Assembly (NCBI GenBank): GCA_029216955.1
Contig: JANAVB010023996.1
Coordinates: 17,598,142-17,662,141 of the forward strand
DNA length: 64,000 nucleotides
Direction of reading: 5' to 3'
Source of the DNA: Iris pallida
Taxonomy: Eukaryota; Streptophyta; Magnoliopsida; Asparagales; Iridaceae
Below the pieces are notes generated by a model. It was not told the origin of the DNA. It did not search any database and saw only the letters and a list, made by a program, of their open reading frames with translations. Both the position numbers and the translations under genes were made by a program. Of this stretch, positions 26,420-41,058 are shown piece after piece. The first letter of the stretch is position 1. Every line of letters starts with the position of its first letter.

Positions 26420-26830
26420 GCATGGTGAAAACGTCGGGGACGTCGTGTAGGCCGTCGAAGAGAGGGTTTTCTCGAGGGAGAGGGGACGTTGCGTAGGACG
26501 TTGGGTAGGCCGCCGAGGAGAAGATTTTCTCGATGGAGAGGGGACGTCGTGTAGGCCGCCGAGGAGAGGGGACGTCGCGTAGGACGTCGTATAGGCCGTC
26601 GAGGAGAGGGGACGTTACGTTGGACGTCGTGAAGGTCGCCGAGGAGTGGGTTTTACTGTTTGGAGGGAGAGGGAAGAGGCCGGAGGGATGGAGGTTGATT
26701 TCTCATGGAGGAAGAGGGCGGAGGGAGGCTTTTCGAAGTGGAGGAAGAGGTCGGAGGGAGCGATTTCTCGAGGAAGAGGCCGGAGGGAGAGATTTCTCGA
26801 GGAAGAGGTCGGCTGGGGAGAGAGGGTTTT
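26420..26830. repeat. GA/GGACGTCG-rich degenerate tandem repeats in CACTA-2
   Basis: Repeated GGGGACGTCGNGTAGG and GCCGNCGAGGAGAG units, then AGGAAGAGGCCGGAGGGAG units. Open frames over it are Arg/Gly/Glu low-complexity and not credible proteins. Confidence 0.75.
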
Positions 26831-27196
26831 CGAAGTGGAGGGGGGGTTTTGTTATGTGCGAAGGGTTTTTTCAGATCTGCTCTATTTGGTGCGAAACCGT
26901 CAACAAATTAATATTTTTAAAAGAAATTACGATAATGGCAGCTGAAATAGCCGCGGGAATTTTCCCGCACAGACTTTAGTTGACGGTTATTATCAAAACG
27001 TCAATAAATAGATTTGTATTTCTTGACGGTTTCACTAAAACCGTCAACTATTATGGTATAAATTTGCTAAATTAACACAAAACGTGTGTTTCCTTGACGT
27101 ATGTCTAAAACCGTCAAGGTTACCCATTTTAATGACGGTTTTCCACGACCGTCAATAAATAAACCGTCAAGAAAAGCCATTTTTCTTGTAGTGAGG

Positions 27197-27683
27197 ACTC
27201 TCGATACCCTTAAATATCTTAGGCCCCATGTCGATAAAGTCCGTAATTGAGCCCAGATAAGGTTGTAGAGCTGGTGCTGGATCTGGTACCAGGGCTGGTA
27301 GTAGAGGTTTAGCTAAGTAGGTCATCATGCTCTGCCTCAACAGTTCCATTTGTTGCCACTGAGATTGTAGCATAGCACACATAAACTGGGTGGTTGGGTC
27401 CACATCAGTCGAAAGTGGGGGCATTTGAGGTCCGGGCTGCGGTAAAAACTGCTGAGGAAAAGATGATGGGGCATTCTCTCCTGGGGGCACTGCAGTGGTC
27501 TGCCCTTCCTGGCTGACTGGGGACTTGGCCCTCCTGCTGTACCGTCAATGGGATTGTAGTATCCTGATGCTGTTCTAGCTGATACGGGGCCACTGGAGTC
27601 ATTGGGGAAACCTGTTCATCCTGAGTAGTCGCGTCACCAGATGTGATGGCCAGGCTAGAGGTGTGTCCGCTGTATGGATTCAT
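27197..27683 (-). pseudogene. gag: gag of gag-only element copy 2, N-terminal part
   Basis: Begins at ATG 27683 (MNPYSGHTSSLAITSGD), Gln/Pro-rich as in copy 1. A small indel near 27520 shifts the frame into the one carrying PQQFLPQPGPQMPPL and WQQMELLRQSMMTYL, which then runs into the CACTA-2 end at 27196. Upstream (27684-28448) is the leader, similar to 16084-16848. Confidence 0.7.
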
Positions 27684-28448
27684 ATTGCTGTCACGAAGAT
27701 AAGAGCAACGTTAGGATATATTCAAATAGGTTGCAAGTCAAGCAATTGAAAAAGAGTTTAATAGAGAATTAAAAAATGTCAACCACTCGTGGATGAGATC
27801 CTAGAAGGCAAATATGTTAAGCTAACCATATCTCAATCCACGTTAAAATTGTACAAAAGACGAACCAGGTGCACTATGGTTGATCAGACCATCATGCACC
27901 GGTTCTGATAGACAATATGCTAGTGGGGTACCTCCATTAACATATATGTCATGAACAAGCTTTGATAAAAGACTAAGCTTGCAAAAATTGGCCTTAATAG
28001 CAGCATTGTTTGAGATAGCAAAAGATAAGTATGCTAGATAATGATGAAAGAAAAAGTAATAGTTCAAGTTTCTCACATGTGTAAGTTTCGTTCAAAGTTC
28101 GTGCATATGCAGTCATCCTACAGTCTTCATGTCTATGGTCTTGGTTAAGGTCGAAGGAATATTAGGTCACGAGTTATTCTATCCAACTTATAAAGGTTAA
28201 GCAAGTAGTGTGATTGAACGGTGGAACATGACTACCTAGTACGCACGAAAGAGTGGTAAGGATTTACGGAAGAATACTTCAAGTAAGAAGCAAATCAAGA
28301 TAGTCAGTTGTGGGTTCGAAATTGAAGCAAGGAAGAATGTCATACATGTGGATGAGATCCTAAATTTCTAATCCTATACGCAGGCTTACTTGGTACGGTA
28401 AAGTAACCAAACAATTTATCTAGACCTGTATGGGCCACCACAAAAACA

Positions 28449-31968
<3,520 letters not shown>

Positions 31969-32714
31969 GTAGCTGCGCGTCCTGGGCTTTTCTTTGTGCG
32001 ACATCGGCCTATGCAATAAAAGGCGTCCACTCCGTGCAGGGAGCACCGTGCCACAATTTTATAGCGAGAAACATGTTCTTGTGGTAGGAGTCGGTAAGCA
32101 TGGGCTCGGGTATGTCGGGTGGTAATCTGAGGGCTGCCTGGTGGAAGCGCTCGATGTATGTGCAGACAGTCTCTTTCTTTCTCTAGACAATTTCTATAAG
32201 GGTCGACATAGTCATATCCATGCCTCCTTCGTAGAATCGGTTCACGAACCAAAGTCTTCAGGTCTTCAAATCATGAGATGCGGTCGTCCAGAAGACTGCA
32301 GAACCACTCATAGGCTACCCTCTGCAGGGTCCCTATGAATATGTTAGACATGAGGGCATCATCCTTTGGCAGGTACCCTGCTACTGAGGCAAAGTACCTC
32401 AAGTATTGTTGGGGAGACCCCTTCCCTTTATAAGGTGTAAGCGTCTGTAGATTGTATTTGGAAGGATAGACGACGTTGTCCCACTCGGCAGGGTATGGCT
32501 GCCAGATCCCCATCTTTCGGAGCATTGCTTGCTTCTTCTTGGCATCATGACGAGCATACAACTCCTTGATGGCCTGCTGTATCTCGACCGGCAGTGCTGA
32601 GCCTGTAGCCGATGGAGCAGACGAGGATGGTCCTGCCTGATTGGTACTAGGCAACCTGCTGGATTTGTCATTGGTTGGCGGACCACGTGCAGGTGTAGAG
32701 GTAGCGGGGGCCAT
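31969..32714 (-). pseudogene. gag: gag of gypsy element G (split and frameshifted)
   Basis: ATG at 32714 (MAPATSTPARG) lies 30 bases inside the LTR end. A Ser/Pro/Ala-rich N-terminus is followed by the Ty3/gypsy gag domain: YPSKYNLQTLTPYKGKGSPQ, YLRYFASVAGYLP, GTLQRVAYEWFCSL, then VNRFYEGGMDMTM and CTYIERFHQAALRL. Breaks are a TGA after DDRIS near 32270, a one-base shift near 32245, and two further stops. The frame is cut at 31969 by the gag-only tandem and continues at 10693 downwards. Confidence 0.7.
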
Positions 32715-32744
32715 GCTACTCTTGAGGTCGATTATGACCGAAGA

Positions 32745-33153
32745 TGTCACAACCCGCACCCTAGAGTAAGGGCACGAGACGTGGGTACGTCCAGCCTACG
32801 CAGCAGTGTCGGCGGTAGAACGCTGTCCTAGGTCACAACAACTAACAATTGAAGGTAATAACAGTTATACTCCCCGAATGGGGGTGACATAACAGAAATA
32901 TAACTCAACCACAGCTAAGGTAGAACAGGTAAGATGGAATGATATTGAAAGATAAAAGATGATAATATCTAGGAAAGAAACATCACAGAGATACAACCAG
33001 AATTCTAAGTGTCTAAATAATACATATCTCAGAATATCTCAAAATCTAATACAGTAATCTAGAATAGTAAAGACAGTCCTAGTCTAAGGGAGTGTCATCT
33101 ACAGCTAGTGGATCCTGCTGCTGGTCCAAGTCCAGGCACTCGTCTAGTGTAGC
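32745..33153 (-). mobile_element. 3' end of the 5' LTR of gypsy element G
   Basis: On the minus strand this ends GGGTGCGGGTTGTGACA, exactly the way LTR H ends at 61903, and shares ACAGCGTTCTACCGCCGACA-type sequence with it. It is cut at 33153 by the copia LTR. The rest of the LTR is at 51724-54058. Confidence 0.65.
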
Positions 33154-34097
33154 TGTTGACACAAAGTCACAGTCAACCAAATATTGATAACATTGACTAA
33201 ATAATATTTGTAATAGTTCAATACGACACACGACGTCTACATTAAGCTCAAGTCAGACAATAGCTCAGTCTCAGCTTCTCAGTTATATTTGAGTCTGTAT
33301 TTTATACTTTTGTTGAGTCTAGACTGATATAAACTGTATCATGCTGAGCTCTTGAGACTTGACCTATAGCCTACCCAATAATTCTCAAACTCCACCATCC
33401 AGAAAAATACCCACTAGCTACTTAGAACCATTCTGTGCTCTGGAGACAGAGTTCGGGCCGAACTCTGCCTCCACACAGAGTTCGGGCCGAACTCTGTCCC
33501 CTAGAAATCAGCATCCCTAATTTTAGGGTTAGCTGGTTGCAAGTTGTCCAACGGCCAAATATTTGAAATTTCCTACCCGAATTCTGGCCGAATTCTGCCT
33601 ACAAAAACACTATAAATAGGCCATGAATTTTCTTATTTCAAATCATCCAATCTTCTCTTCTCTTCTCTCTAATAGCTCAAATAAGCCACACCCTTCCCAT
33701 CTACTAGCCACAAGCCTCCTAAGTCTCGAGTGCTCAGCATCTCTCAGTTAGGATTCTTGTACAAGAGTTGAAGAAGTCGCTTGGATAATTCCAAGCAAAT
33801 CGCCACTGCGATCCTCTGTAAGAAGTTGACGTGCTCTTCTGAAGTAAAGGCACGGGTTGTAAACTACTATTTCACAAATAGTGGATTTAATCCTGAGCTA
33901 GAGTTCTCAGGCCTGGACTAGTCCTCCACGAGGGAAACCAGGTTAAAATCGCTGTGTTTGCGTATGCGTTCTTGCTCTTCATTTACTTTCCGCATTTTAC
34001 TCTGATTATTTATAATTCGTGAAAGAGTTAATTTTTAATTGGTTATTTTCTATATAAACTCTATTCACCCCCCTCTAGAGTTGCCACCTGTTCTTCA
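33154..34097 (+). repeat. 5' LTR of copia element
   Basis: 944 bp, TGTTGACACAAAG to CTGTTCTTCA. TATA box TATAAATA at 33611-33618 is followed by a TCTTCTCTTC-rich leader. Two odd palindromes with arms CAGAGTTCGG lie 115-165 bases upstream of the TATA box. Confidence 0.9.
33447..33496. promoter_or_regulatory. Paired CG-rich palindromes in 5' LTR
   Basis: Two 21-bp palindromes (33447-33467 and 33476-33496): 10-bp arms CAGAGTTCGG around one central base. The 3' LTR has both (50284-50304, 50313-50333). Degenerate copies occur at 47806-47855. Conserved palindromic motifs in the LTRs are a known Sirevirus feature; the function is not proven. Confidence 0.75.
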
Positions 34098-34099
34098 AT

Positions 34100-34111
34100 T
34101 GGTATCAGAGT
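34100..34111 (+). promoter_or_regulatory. Primer-binding site, copia
   Basis: TGGTATCAGAGT two bases after the LTR, matching the initiator methionine tRNA 3' end used by copia elements except for the last base. The second copy at 50937-50948 reads TGGTATCAGAGC. Confidence 0.85.
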
Positions 34112-34151
34112 TCTGTTCTCTTTACAAGGATTTACATCCTAGAGCTGATCC

Positions 34152-35711
34152 ATGGCAACCACACAATCCTTGATTTCCAATCACGGTGAAGGATAGTCCA
34201 CTCATAGGCCTCCCCTATTTGATGGAACTAACTACACGTATTGGAAAACAAGGATGAGTTTTTATCTCAAGTCTCTAGACTTCGACCTGTGGACAATCGT
34301 CACTGACGGTTACAAAAAGCCCGCCAGGATAGTTGTCAACGGTGATCTCATTGAGAAATCACATGACAAATATTCTGACGAAGAGAAGAAACAGGCAAGT
34401 CTAGACGCGAGAGCTATTAATGCTTTATTCTGTGCTATAGACAGGAATGAGTTTAACAGGGTATCTACATGCACCACATCCCACGAAGTATGGAAGCTTC
34501 TAGAAGTGACGCATGAAGGAACCACCCAAGTCAAAGAATCAAAAATCAGTCGTCTTACGCAAGAATACGAAGCATTCAAGATGAAGCCAAACGAGACGAT
34601 CACACAGATGTTCACAAGATTCCTCGACATCATCAACCCCCTGTCTTCACTTGGAAAGCAATATTCAAATCATGAGAAGATTCGCAAGTTGCTTAGGGGG
34701 CTACCAAAAATTTGGAACCCTAAGGTGACAGCCATCATAGAAGGGAATGATCTCACAACCATGTCAATGGAGACCTTGATGGGTAAGCTCATGACTCACG
34801 AGCTTGACCTCAAGGACTTCGAAGAGCCTGCTCCGAAGACTAAGGAGATCGCTCTCAAAGCTCATCGACGAAGGGCTGAGCACGATGAGACCGAAGACGA
34901 CAACTCGGATGACGAAGACCAAGCTCTCATGGTTCGCAACTTCAAGAAATTCCTTCGCTTCAATAGAAGAAAGAAGGAACCACAAGAAGACGATGAAGAA
35001 GAGCCAACCTGCTATGGTTGCAAGAAGACTGGACACGTCCGAAAAGACTGTCCATTCTTGAAGAAAAGCAACCGCTATGAGAAGCCATACAAGAAGACCT
35101 CATCAAAGAAATATGCCAACACAAGCATTTGGCATGAAAGTGAAGCGAGTGACTCCGAGGAAGAAAAGGACTCTCCTTAAGATAAAGCAAATGTGTGCCT
35201 AATGGCAACTTCCAACAAGGTATCTAACGAAACTTTAGACGACTTCTCTTTTGATGAACTTGGCGATGCCTTCACTGATTTACTTGATGATCACAAAAAG
35301 GTCATCGGTAAATACAAACATGCCAAGGACAAAATCAAAAGTCTTGAAGACGAAATACAAAGAATTTCTCTATTACTTGATAACATTAGAGATACGTCAC
35401 CCACTGATATCACTGATGAAGTATCCAAGCTTAAAATAAGCTTACATGATGCTGAAGCACGTATTGAGCAACAAACTCAAGAAATCACTACACTCAACAC
35501 GATGCTTGCTGAAGAAAAGAGTAGACACAAGATTTTCATGACTAAGATATATGGCTTAAATATTAAGGTTGATGAACTGCAAGCTGTTTCTAAGAGATTA
35601 GAAACCAAATTAAAAAAACAGGTTGCTCAACCTCAAACCCAATCACATGGGCACAACACCACTCAAGCTAGTCAACCACGTCATCCTCATGCAGTACATA
35701 ACCATGTTTTT
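34152..35711 (+). pseudogene. gag: copia gag, copy 1 (two stops, split by CACTA-1)
   Basis: ATG at 34152. An in-frame TAG is at codon 15 (34194-34196), where copy 2 at 50989 has a sense codon. The frame then runs with YWKTRMSFYLKSLDFDLWTI and KLLRGLPKIW, the UBN2/copia gag pattern. A CCHC knuckle CYGCKKTGHVRKDC lies at about 35010-35051. An in-frame TAA at 35178-35180 is followed in the same frame by a coiled-coil-rich region (SFDELGDAFTDLLDDHKKVI, KIKSLEDEIQRI) to the CACTA insertion at 35712. Gag and pol of Sireviruses form one long coding region, continuing here at 43848. Confidence 0.85.
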
Positions 35712-35734
35712 CACTACCAAAATTTATCGTTTTA

Positions 35735-36515
35735 GCGACGGCCATATCCGTCGCTAAGACGACGGTAAATACAATTAGCGACCGAGTACCGACGGATATT
35801 GGCCAAAAACATCCGTCGGCAATCAGCTCGTCGCTAATAACCTTCCGTCGCTAAGTTGTCGTCACATGACGGACTAGCGACGGATATTCGACGTTACAAT
35901 ACGAAGCCTTAGCGACGGATGTCCGACGGACTGTCGTCCACTTCAGCTTTTAAGTACTGAACTGTGTAGGCTATAGCGACGTACATTTCCGTCGGTAACC
36001 CGTCGTAACAGCGTATCAGATTGAATCATTCTGTCGCTAATGCGTCACAAGGCGTCGGTAATTAACGACCGCTTTCCGACGGATTCCTGACGGACTATCC
36101 GTCGAGCAGGTTCTGGAAAAGCTTGGCATTTCCAGCACCATGGCGACAGAATCATAGTCGCTAACCCGTCGCTACTGCGATGCCACAGCGATGGAGTTCT
36201 GACTGATTATCCGTCGCCATGGTTCTGAAAATGTCATGCATTTCCAGAACCATGTCGACGGATTTGCCGTCGCTACGCCGTCACTATTTAGAGCGACTGA
36301 TTAGCGGCTGTCTACCAGTCGCCCTGGCGACGGCCGTTCCGTCGCTAGTCCGTCGAAGCTTATACCAGCAGAACGTTACCGACGGATAATCCGTCGATAA
36401 CCCGTCGCTGCCTGGAAACATTTTAAAAACTCCAGATAGCGACGGACTACCCGTCGACAACCCGTCGGAAACTGGGAGTATCCGTCGCTACACGGTCACT
36501 AGTCCGTCGCTAACT
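35735..36515. repeat. Left subterminal TAGCGACGG array of CACTA-1
   Basis: Some thirty or more copies of GCGACGG, CCGTCGCTA and CCGTCGGTA in both orientations. These are the sort of short motifs bound by CACTA transposase accessory protein in characterised elements. Confidence 0.85.
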
Positions 36516-36539
36516 GGGTTTTTTGGAAAAAAAATTGCA

Positions 36540-36960
36540 GCACTTTCCCTGTTCACAAATATATGCATAAACCAAACCAATATATAATGCACACCAATTA
36601 TCCAATAATCACATAGACCAAATATATAATGCAGTCACATTATCCATGAATCACATAGACCAAGTAATGCACATACGAATTTAATGCACACCAATTATCC
36701 AAGAATCATATAGACCAAACCAAATTAATATAAAATAGACATCAATTATCTGGAAGAGTAACCTAATATCCATCGTTATAATCCGATCATTGCACAAATA
36801 TTCCAAAATTTTCACAAATATTCCAAAACATATAGGAAAGAGTTGGCCAGTTACAGTAACCTAATATCCAATCCTGGCGACCGATCATAACACAAATATT
36901 CCAAAATTTTCACAAATATTCCAAAACACATAGAAAAATCGACTTTTGCCTCAACAATGA
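36540..36960. repeat. Degenerate ATGCACACCAATTATCC repeats in CACTA-1
   Basis: CCAATTATCC, AATCACATAGACCAA and ATTCCAAAATTTTCACAAAT repeat several times. The block 36545-36680 is duplicated at 40030-40110. No coding sequence. Confidence 0.7.
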
Positions 36961-37006
36961 CCACAAGTCAGACGATGAATTCTCACAGCCAGGGATGATA
37001 GTTGCA

Positions 37007-37324
37007 TTAAGGCATGTACCATTCTATCAGCCACTTTGCGTACGAAGGCTCAATCTGGTTGAGGTCTTCTGTAGGAACAGGAGGGTCGGTCCCGATGCTA
37101 CTACTCTCTGACGGTGGCTCCTCCTTAGCTTCAAGCTTGGGAGCAATCTCTTCCCTGATGGTCATCGGTTCTTCCTTGACCTCGACCTTTGGTAACACCT
37201 TCTCCTTAACAGTCACCGGCTCTTGTTTGACGATGGAGACTTCCTCCGTGTCGACCTCCAAGGGTTTCTTGCCTCGACCCCTTCCTCGACTAGCAGCACC
37301 ACCTCGATGAGTCCTAGGAGCCAT
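37007..37324 (-). CDS. Small basic/acidic ORF in CACTA-1, MAPRT-type, copy 1
   Basis: 105 codons from ATG 37324 (an in-frame ATG lies 8 codons upstream). The basic Gly/Arg-rich N-terminus (MAPRTHRGGAASRGRGRGKK) is followed by a Lys/Glu/Val/Pro-rich middle with repeats KVEVKEEPMTIREE and KLEAKEEPPSE, then the end PSYAKWLIEWYMP. A second ORF of the same plan is at 41059-41331. No known domain is recognised. It may be an exon of a captured host gene or an element-specific protein. A GRGRG stretch suggests nucleic-acid binding, but this is inference. Confidence 0.4.
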   Translation of the reverse strand: MAPRTHRGGAASRGRGRGKKPLEVDTEEVSIVKQEPVTVKEKVLPKVEVKEEPMTIREEIAPKLEAKEEPPSESSSIGTDPPVPTEDLNQIEPSYAKWLIEWYMP

Positions 37325-37589
37325 CTTTCTGACAACAGAAATTTTCATATAGGGTAAAAAAATTTACTCAAGTTATAAAAGTTGTGACGTTGGTTTTTTG
37401 CGTTCATCATCATTAGAGGGAGCAGCACTGGAAAAGTTGTGACGTTGGTAGCATGAGTAAAAATCTGTATCACAAGACTAACAGAATTACTATGTAATCA
37501 TGTACTCACCAATAACCGGATGTAACTGGAGTCGTTGGGCCTATCGTGCAGTAATTTATGGATCCGCTGGTATAGGCCAGATGTACTTA

Positions 37590-38270
37590 GTATCTAGTGT
37601 ATCAAGCCTGTATCGGTCTATCGGATTGGTATAGGACGTATCATATTGGTATTGGCCTTAACAAATTGGTATCGTCCTATATCCGATATGTACATGTATC
37701 GGCCGTATAGCTAGGATTCATATTGGCCTTATCGATTTGGTATCGGTCATATCCGATATGTATCGGCCGTGTTGGATTATTATATACCATTTCGGATTAG
37801 TTTCATGGAAGGTTTAGTAACAACTGTACTTGGATTTCTCTCTTCTCGAGCTAGAATACCATTGCAAGAGAATCACCAGATCGTGATTGGCCAGTTACAG
37901 TAACATACATACTTTCTTTTCTATCAGAAAAAGCGAGATTGAAAAGGAAGTATGTATGTTCTGTAACTGGCCATTTACGCTCTCGTGACTCTCTTGTAAT
38001 GGTAATCTAGCTCTAGAAGAGAGAAATCCAAGTACAGTTGTTACTAAACCTTCTACGAAACTAATCCGAAATGGTATATAATAATCCAACACGGCCGATA
38101 CCTATCGGATATGACAGATACCAAATCGATAAGGCCAATATGAATCCTAGCTATACGGCCGATACATATCGGATAGGACGATACTAATTCGCTAAGACCA
38201 ATACCAACCGATACGGCCCATACCAAAATGATAGATCGATACTAATCCGATACGGTCAATACTTATAAGT
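37590..38270. repeat. Long palindrome P1 in CACTA-1
   Basis: Inverted repeat of about 680 bp centred near 37930. The inner arms TGGCCAGTTACAG (37888) and CTGTAACTGGCCA (37961) are perfect; further out, pairs such as GGATTATTATATACCATTTC with its complement remain clear and match quality falls towards the ends. The arms contain many TATCGG/CCGATA units. Loop of about 60 bases. Confidence 0.85.
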
Positions 38271-38771
38271 ACCTACGATCCAGGAGGTTGATCCGCTATA
38301 GTACACCCATGTACGATCAACGAAGTAACGATCCATTTCAATTTGGATGTGAAAATCTGTATCGTAAGACAAACTAAACATAATCAGTTCTATTTCACAT
38401 GCTTAATTGCCAAGTATGGGAACGAATGGCTCAGAACACAACCCAAAATTCATTCTAGCATACATTAGTGTGAATCATCTACGTTCTGTACATATAGTGT
38501 AGTATATGTTCTTATCGTATATAGTATCTGAAAGATATAACAGAATCAAGATGAACTCACATAGATTACAGGTGCCCCACATTTGAGTGCTACACCAGGA
38601 CTCACCGTGATGAGGTTAGTAATTTATTTAACCTAATATAGTAATCTTGTAATTTAAAGTTGGAAGAACGTACAAGTAGCCTAATAGTTTCTGCCTCGCC
38701 AGTCGAATGGCTTAATTGCCAAGTATCGGAACGAATGGCTCAGAACACAACCCGAGATTCATTCTAGCATA

Positions 38772-39823
38772 CATTAGTGAGTTCATCTTGATTCTGTTAC
38801 GTCCTTCAGATACTAGATACGATAAGAACATATACTACACCATATGTACAGAACATAGATGATTCACACTAATGTATGCTAGAATGAATCTTGGCTTGTG
38901 TTCTGAGTCATCCGTTCTGATCAAGCATCTTCCTTCTCCTCTCCTCCACCATGGCTCTGAACAAATCTGCTCCTCCCTCTACTTCCCTTCTTCTTATTTG
39001 ACTCTCTCAGCAACATATGACATCCAGCTCAAGTGTAGAGTCGGGAGAGAAGAAGTGGGCAGAAAGAGGAGGAGGAAGCAGCACAGCCGGCGGCATGACC
39101 CGGAGGAAGTACAGAGGTTTTCTTCAACAGCCGTAGGAGAACTATACGGATATATCTTTTTAGCGACATATCACATTGTCAAAGACCCTTAATGTGACAA
39201 TCATGTTACCGCGGTGTCGGAAGACTAACATGTCAAGCGAGATTCTAAGCCGTGTGTTTTGACATAATCCTCAAAACTCTTTCCTGCTACATAATAATGC
39301 AAGATTACTACAGAGGAGAAAAGAGTTGGGAAGATTATATCACACGGCTTAAAAACTTATGACATGTTAGTCTTCCGACACCGCGGTAACATGATATTCA
39401 TATGAAGGGTCTTTGACAAGATGACATGTCGCTAAAAAGATATATCCTTATAGTTCTCCTACGGCTGTTGAAGAAAATCTCTGTACTTCCTCTGGGATAT
39501 GCCGCCGGCTGTGCTGCTTCCCCTCCTCTTCCTGTCCACTTCTTCTCTCCCGACTCTACACTTGAGGTGGATGTCATATGTTGCTGAGAGAGTCAAATAA
39601 GAAGAAGGGAAGTAGAGGGAGGAGCAGATTTGTTCAGAGCCATGGTGGAGGACGAGGAGAAAAAAGATGCTTGATCAGAACGGACGGCTCAGAACACAAG
39701 CCAAGATTCATTCTAGCATACAATAGTGTGAATCATCTATGTTCTGTACATATGGTGTAGTATATGTTCTTATCGTATCTAGTATCTGAAGGACGTAACA
39801 GAATCAAGATGAACTCACTAATG
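38772..39823. repeat. Long palindrome P2 in CACTA-1, 1052 bp
   Basis: Nearly perfect inverted repeat centred at 39297. Outer pair CATTAGTGAGTTCATCTTG (38772) with CAAGATGAACTCACTAATG (ending 39823), inner pair GTTACCGCGGTGTCGG (39205) with CCGACACCGCGGTAAC (ending 39390). Both pairs give the same centre, so the arms have almost no net indels. Loop about 20-40 bases. A transcript across it would form a hairpin with arms of about 500 bp. Confidence 0.9.
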
Positions 39824-40280
39824 TAATACTAAGACATCATCTACTACTATATAAGATATAGTGATAGGTTGTCGTATCATCATTGCCGAGGGATGAGGGT
39901 CGGAGGACAGTCAACTTTATCTAAGGCTACTTGCATAGTTTCTGCCTCATCAGTCGAATGGCTGCTGGGACTATGTCCTGATCACCATTAGTGTGAATCA
40001 TCTATGTTCTGTACATATGGTGCAATACTTTTCCTGTTCACAAAAATATGTATAAACCAAACCAATATATAATGCACACCAATTATCCAAGAATCACATA
40101 GACCAAATATGCACATACGAATGGCTGCAGGGACTATGTCCTGATCACCATGTCGTACCGTAGATTAATGCAAATGGAGCTGGAGCCAAAATACAGAAAC
40201 CAAAATACAAAATACAGAAACCAAAATACAAAATATAGAATTCAAAATAGGACCCACTGTGAGAACGGATGGCTCAGAAC

Positions 40281-40914
40281 ACAACCAACCGGAGAGGATA
40301 CTCTGAGAGATCCATCTGAGTAGGACGTATACTCTGAGAGATCACCTTTACAAGAATGATATCAGTAGTGGGATTGAGTGCTGGAGGGGATACTATCAGA
40401 GTATACGTCCTACTCAGATGGGTCTCTCATCGTTATTATTTTTTCTGACAGCATGGTGGATGTGCTCCGTCAACAGAATCTGACTCCAAGCCAAAACTTT
40501 GCCCCGGAGCTCAAGTGGATATCCTTCGTGTAGAGCTCGAGTGAGAGGTTCCTGACAGCATGGTGGTCTCCTTTGTCAAAGTATCCGTGCTCGTCCCACA
40601 ACCAATATGGGATGAGCACGGATACTTTGACAAATGAGACCACCATGCTGTCAGGAACCTCTCACTCGAGCTCTACACGAAGGATGTCCACTTGAGCTCC
40701 AGGACAAAGTTTTGACTCGGAGCAAGAATCTGTTGACGGAGCACATCTACTATGCTGTCAGAAAAAATTAGTAACGGTGGGAGACCCATCTAAGTAGGAC
40801 GTATTCTCTGATAATATCTCCTCCAGCACTCAATCCCACTACTGATATCATTCTTGTGATTGTGATCTATCAGAGTATACGTCATACTGAGATGGATCTA
40901 CTCTTGTTGGTTGT
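40281..40914. repeat. Long palindrome P3 in CACTA-1, about 630 bp
   Basis: Inverted repeat centred at 40603. Inner pair GTATCCGTGCTC (40581) and GAGCACGGATAC (ending 40625), outer pair GATCCATCTGAG (40309) and CTGAGATGGATC (ending 40898). Virtually no loop: TCCCA and TGGGA at the centre can also pair. Confidence 0.9.
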
Positions 40915-41058
40915 CGTATCATCATTGTCGAAGGATGAGGGTCGGAGGACAGTACAAATAGTCTAATACAAAAACAACTCAATATGTAGTCCAATACAAA
41001 TAGTCTAATACAAAAAAAAAACCAATACAAATAGTCCAATACAAATAAGTACTAATAG

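Larger units (their letters stand above)
22115..27193. mobile_element. CACTA-2, non-autonomous CACTA (En/Spm) transposon, 5079 bp
   Basis: Perfect terminal inverted repeats of about 30 bp begin CACTACAAGAAAAATGGCTT at both ends, followed by TTCTTGACGG. A 3-bp duplication AGG flanks it (22112-22114 and 27194-27196); the other gag copy has a single AGG there. Subterminal regions are packed with TTGACGG/CCGTCAA, the usual transposase-binding type of repeat. I see no transposase; the only open frames are short or low-complexity. It interrupts gag copy 2. Confidence 0.9.

Noticed and set aside
26533..26979. 148-codon Arg/Gly/Glu-rich open frame in CACTA-2
   Set aside because: Lies over degenerate GA/GGACGTCG tandem repeats, overlaps two other open frames and resembles no protein; composition explains it.
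35193..35735. Separate coiled-coil gene downstream of copia gag
   Set aside because: It is in the same frame as gag, directly after an in-frame TAA, and matches the usual gag continuation. It is one gag with a stop, and its last codons run into CACTA-1.
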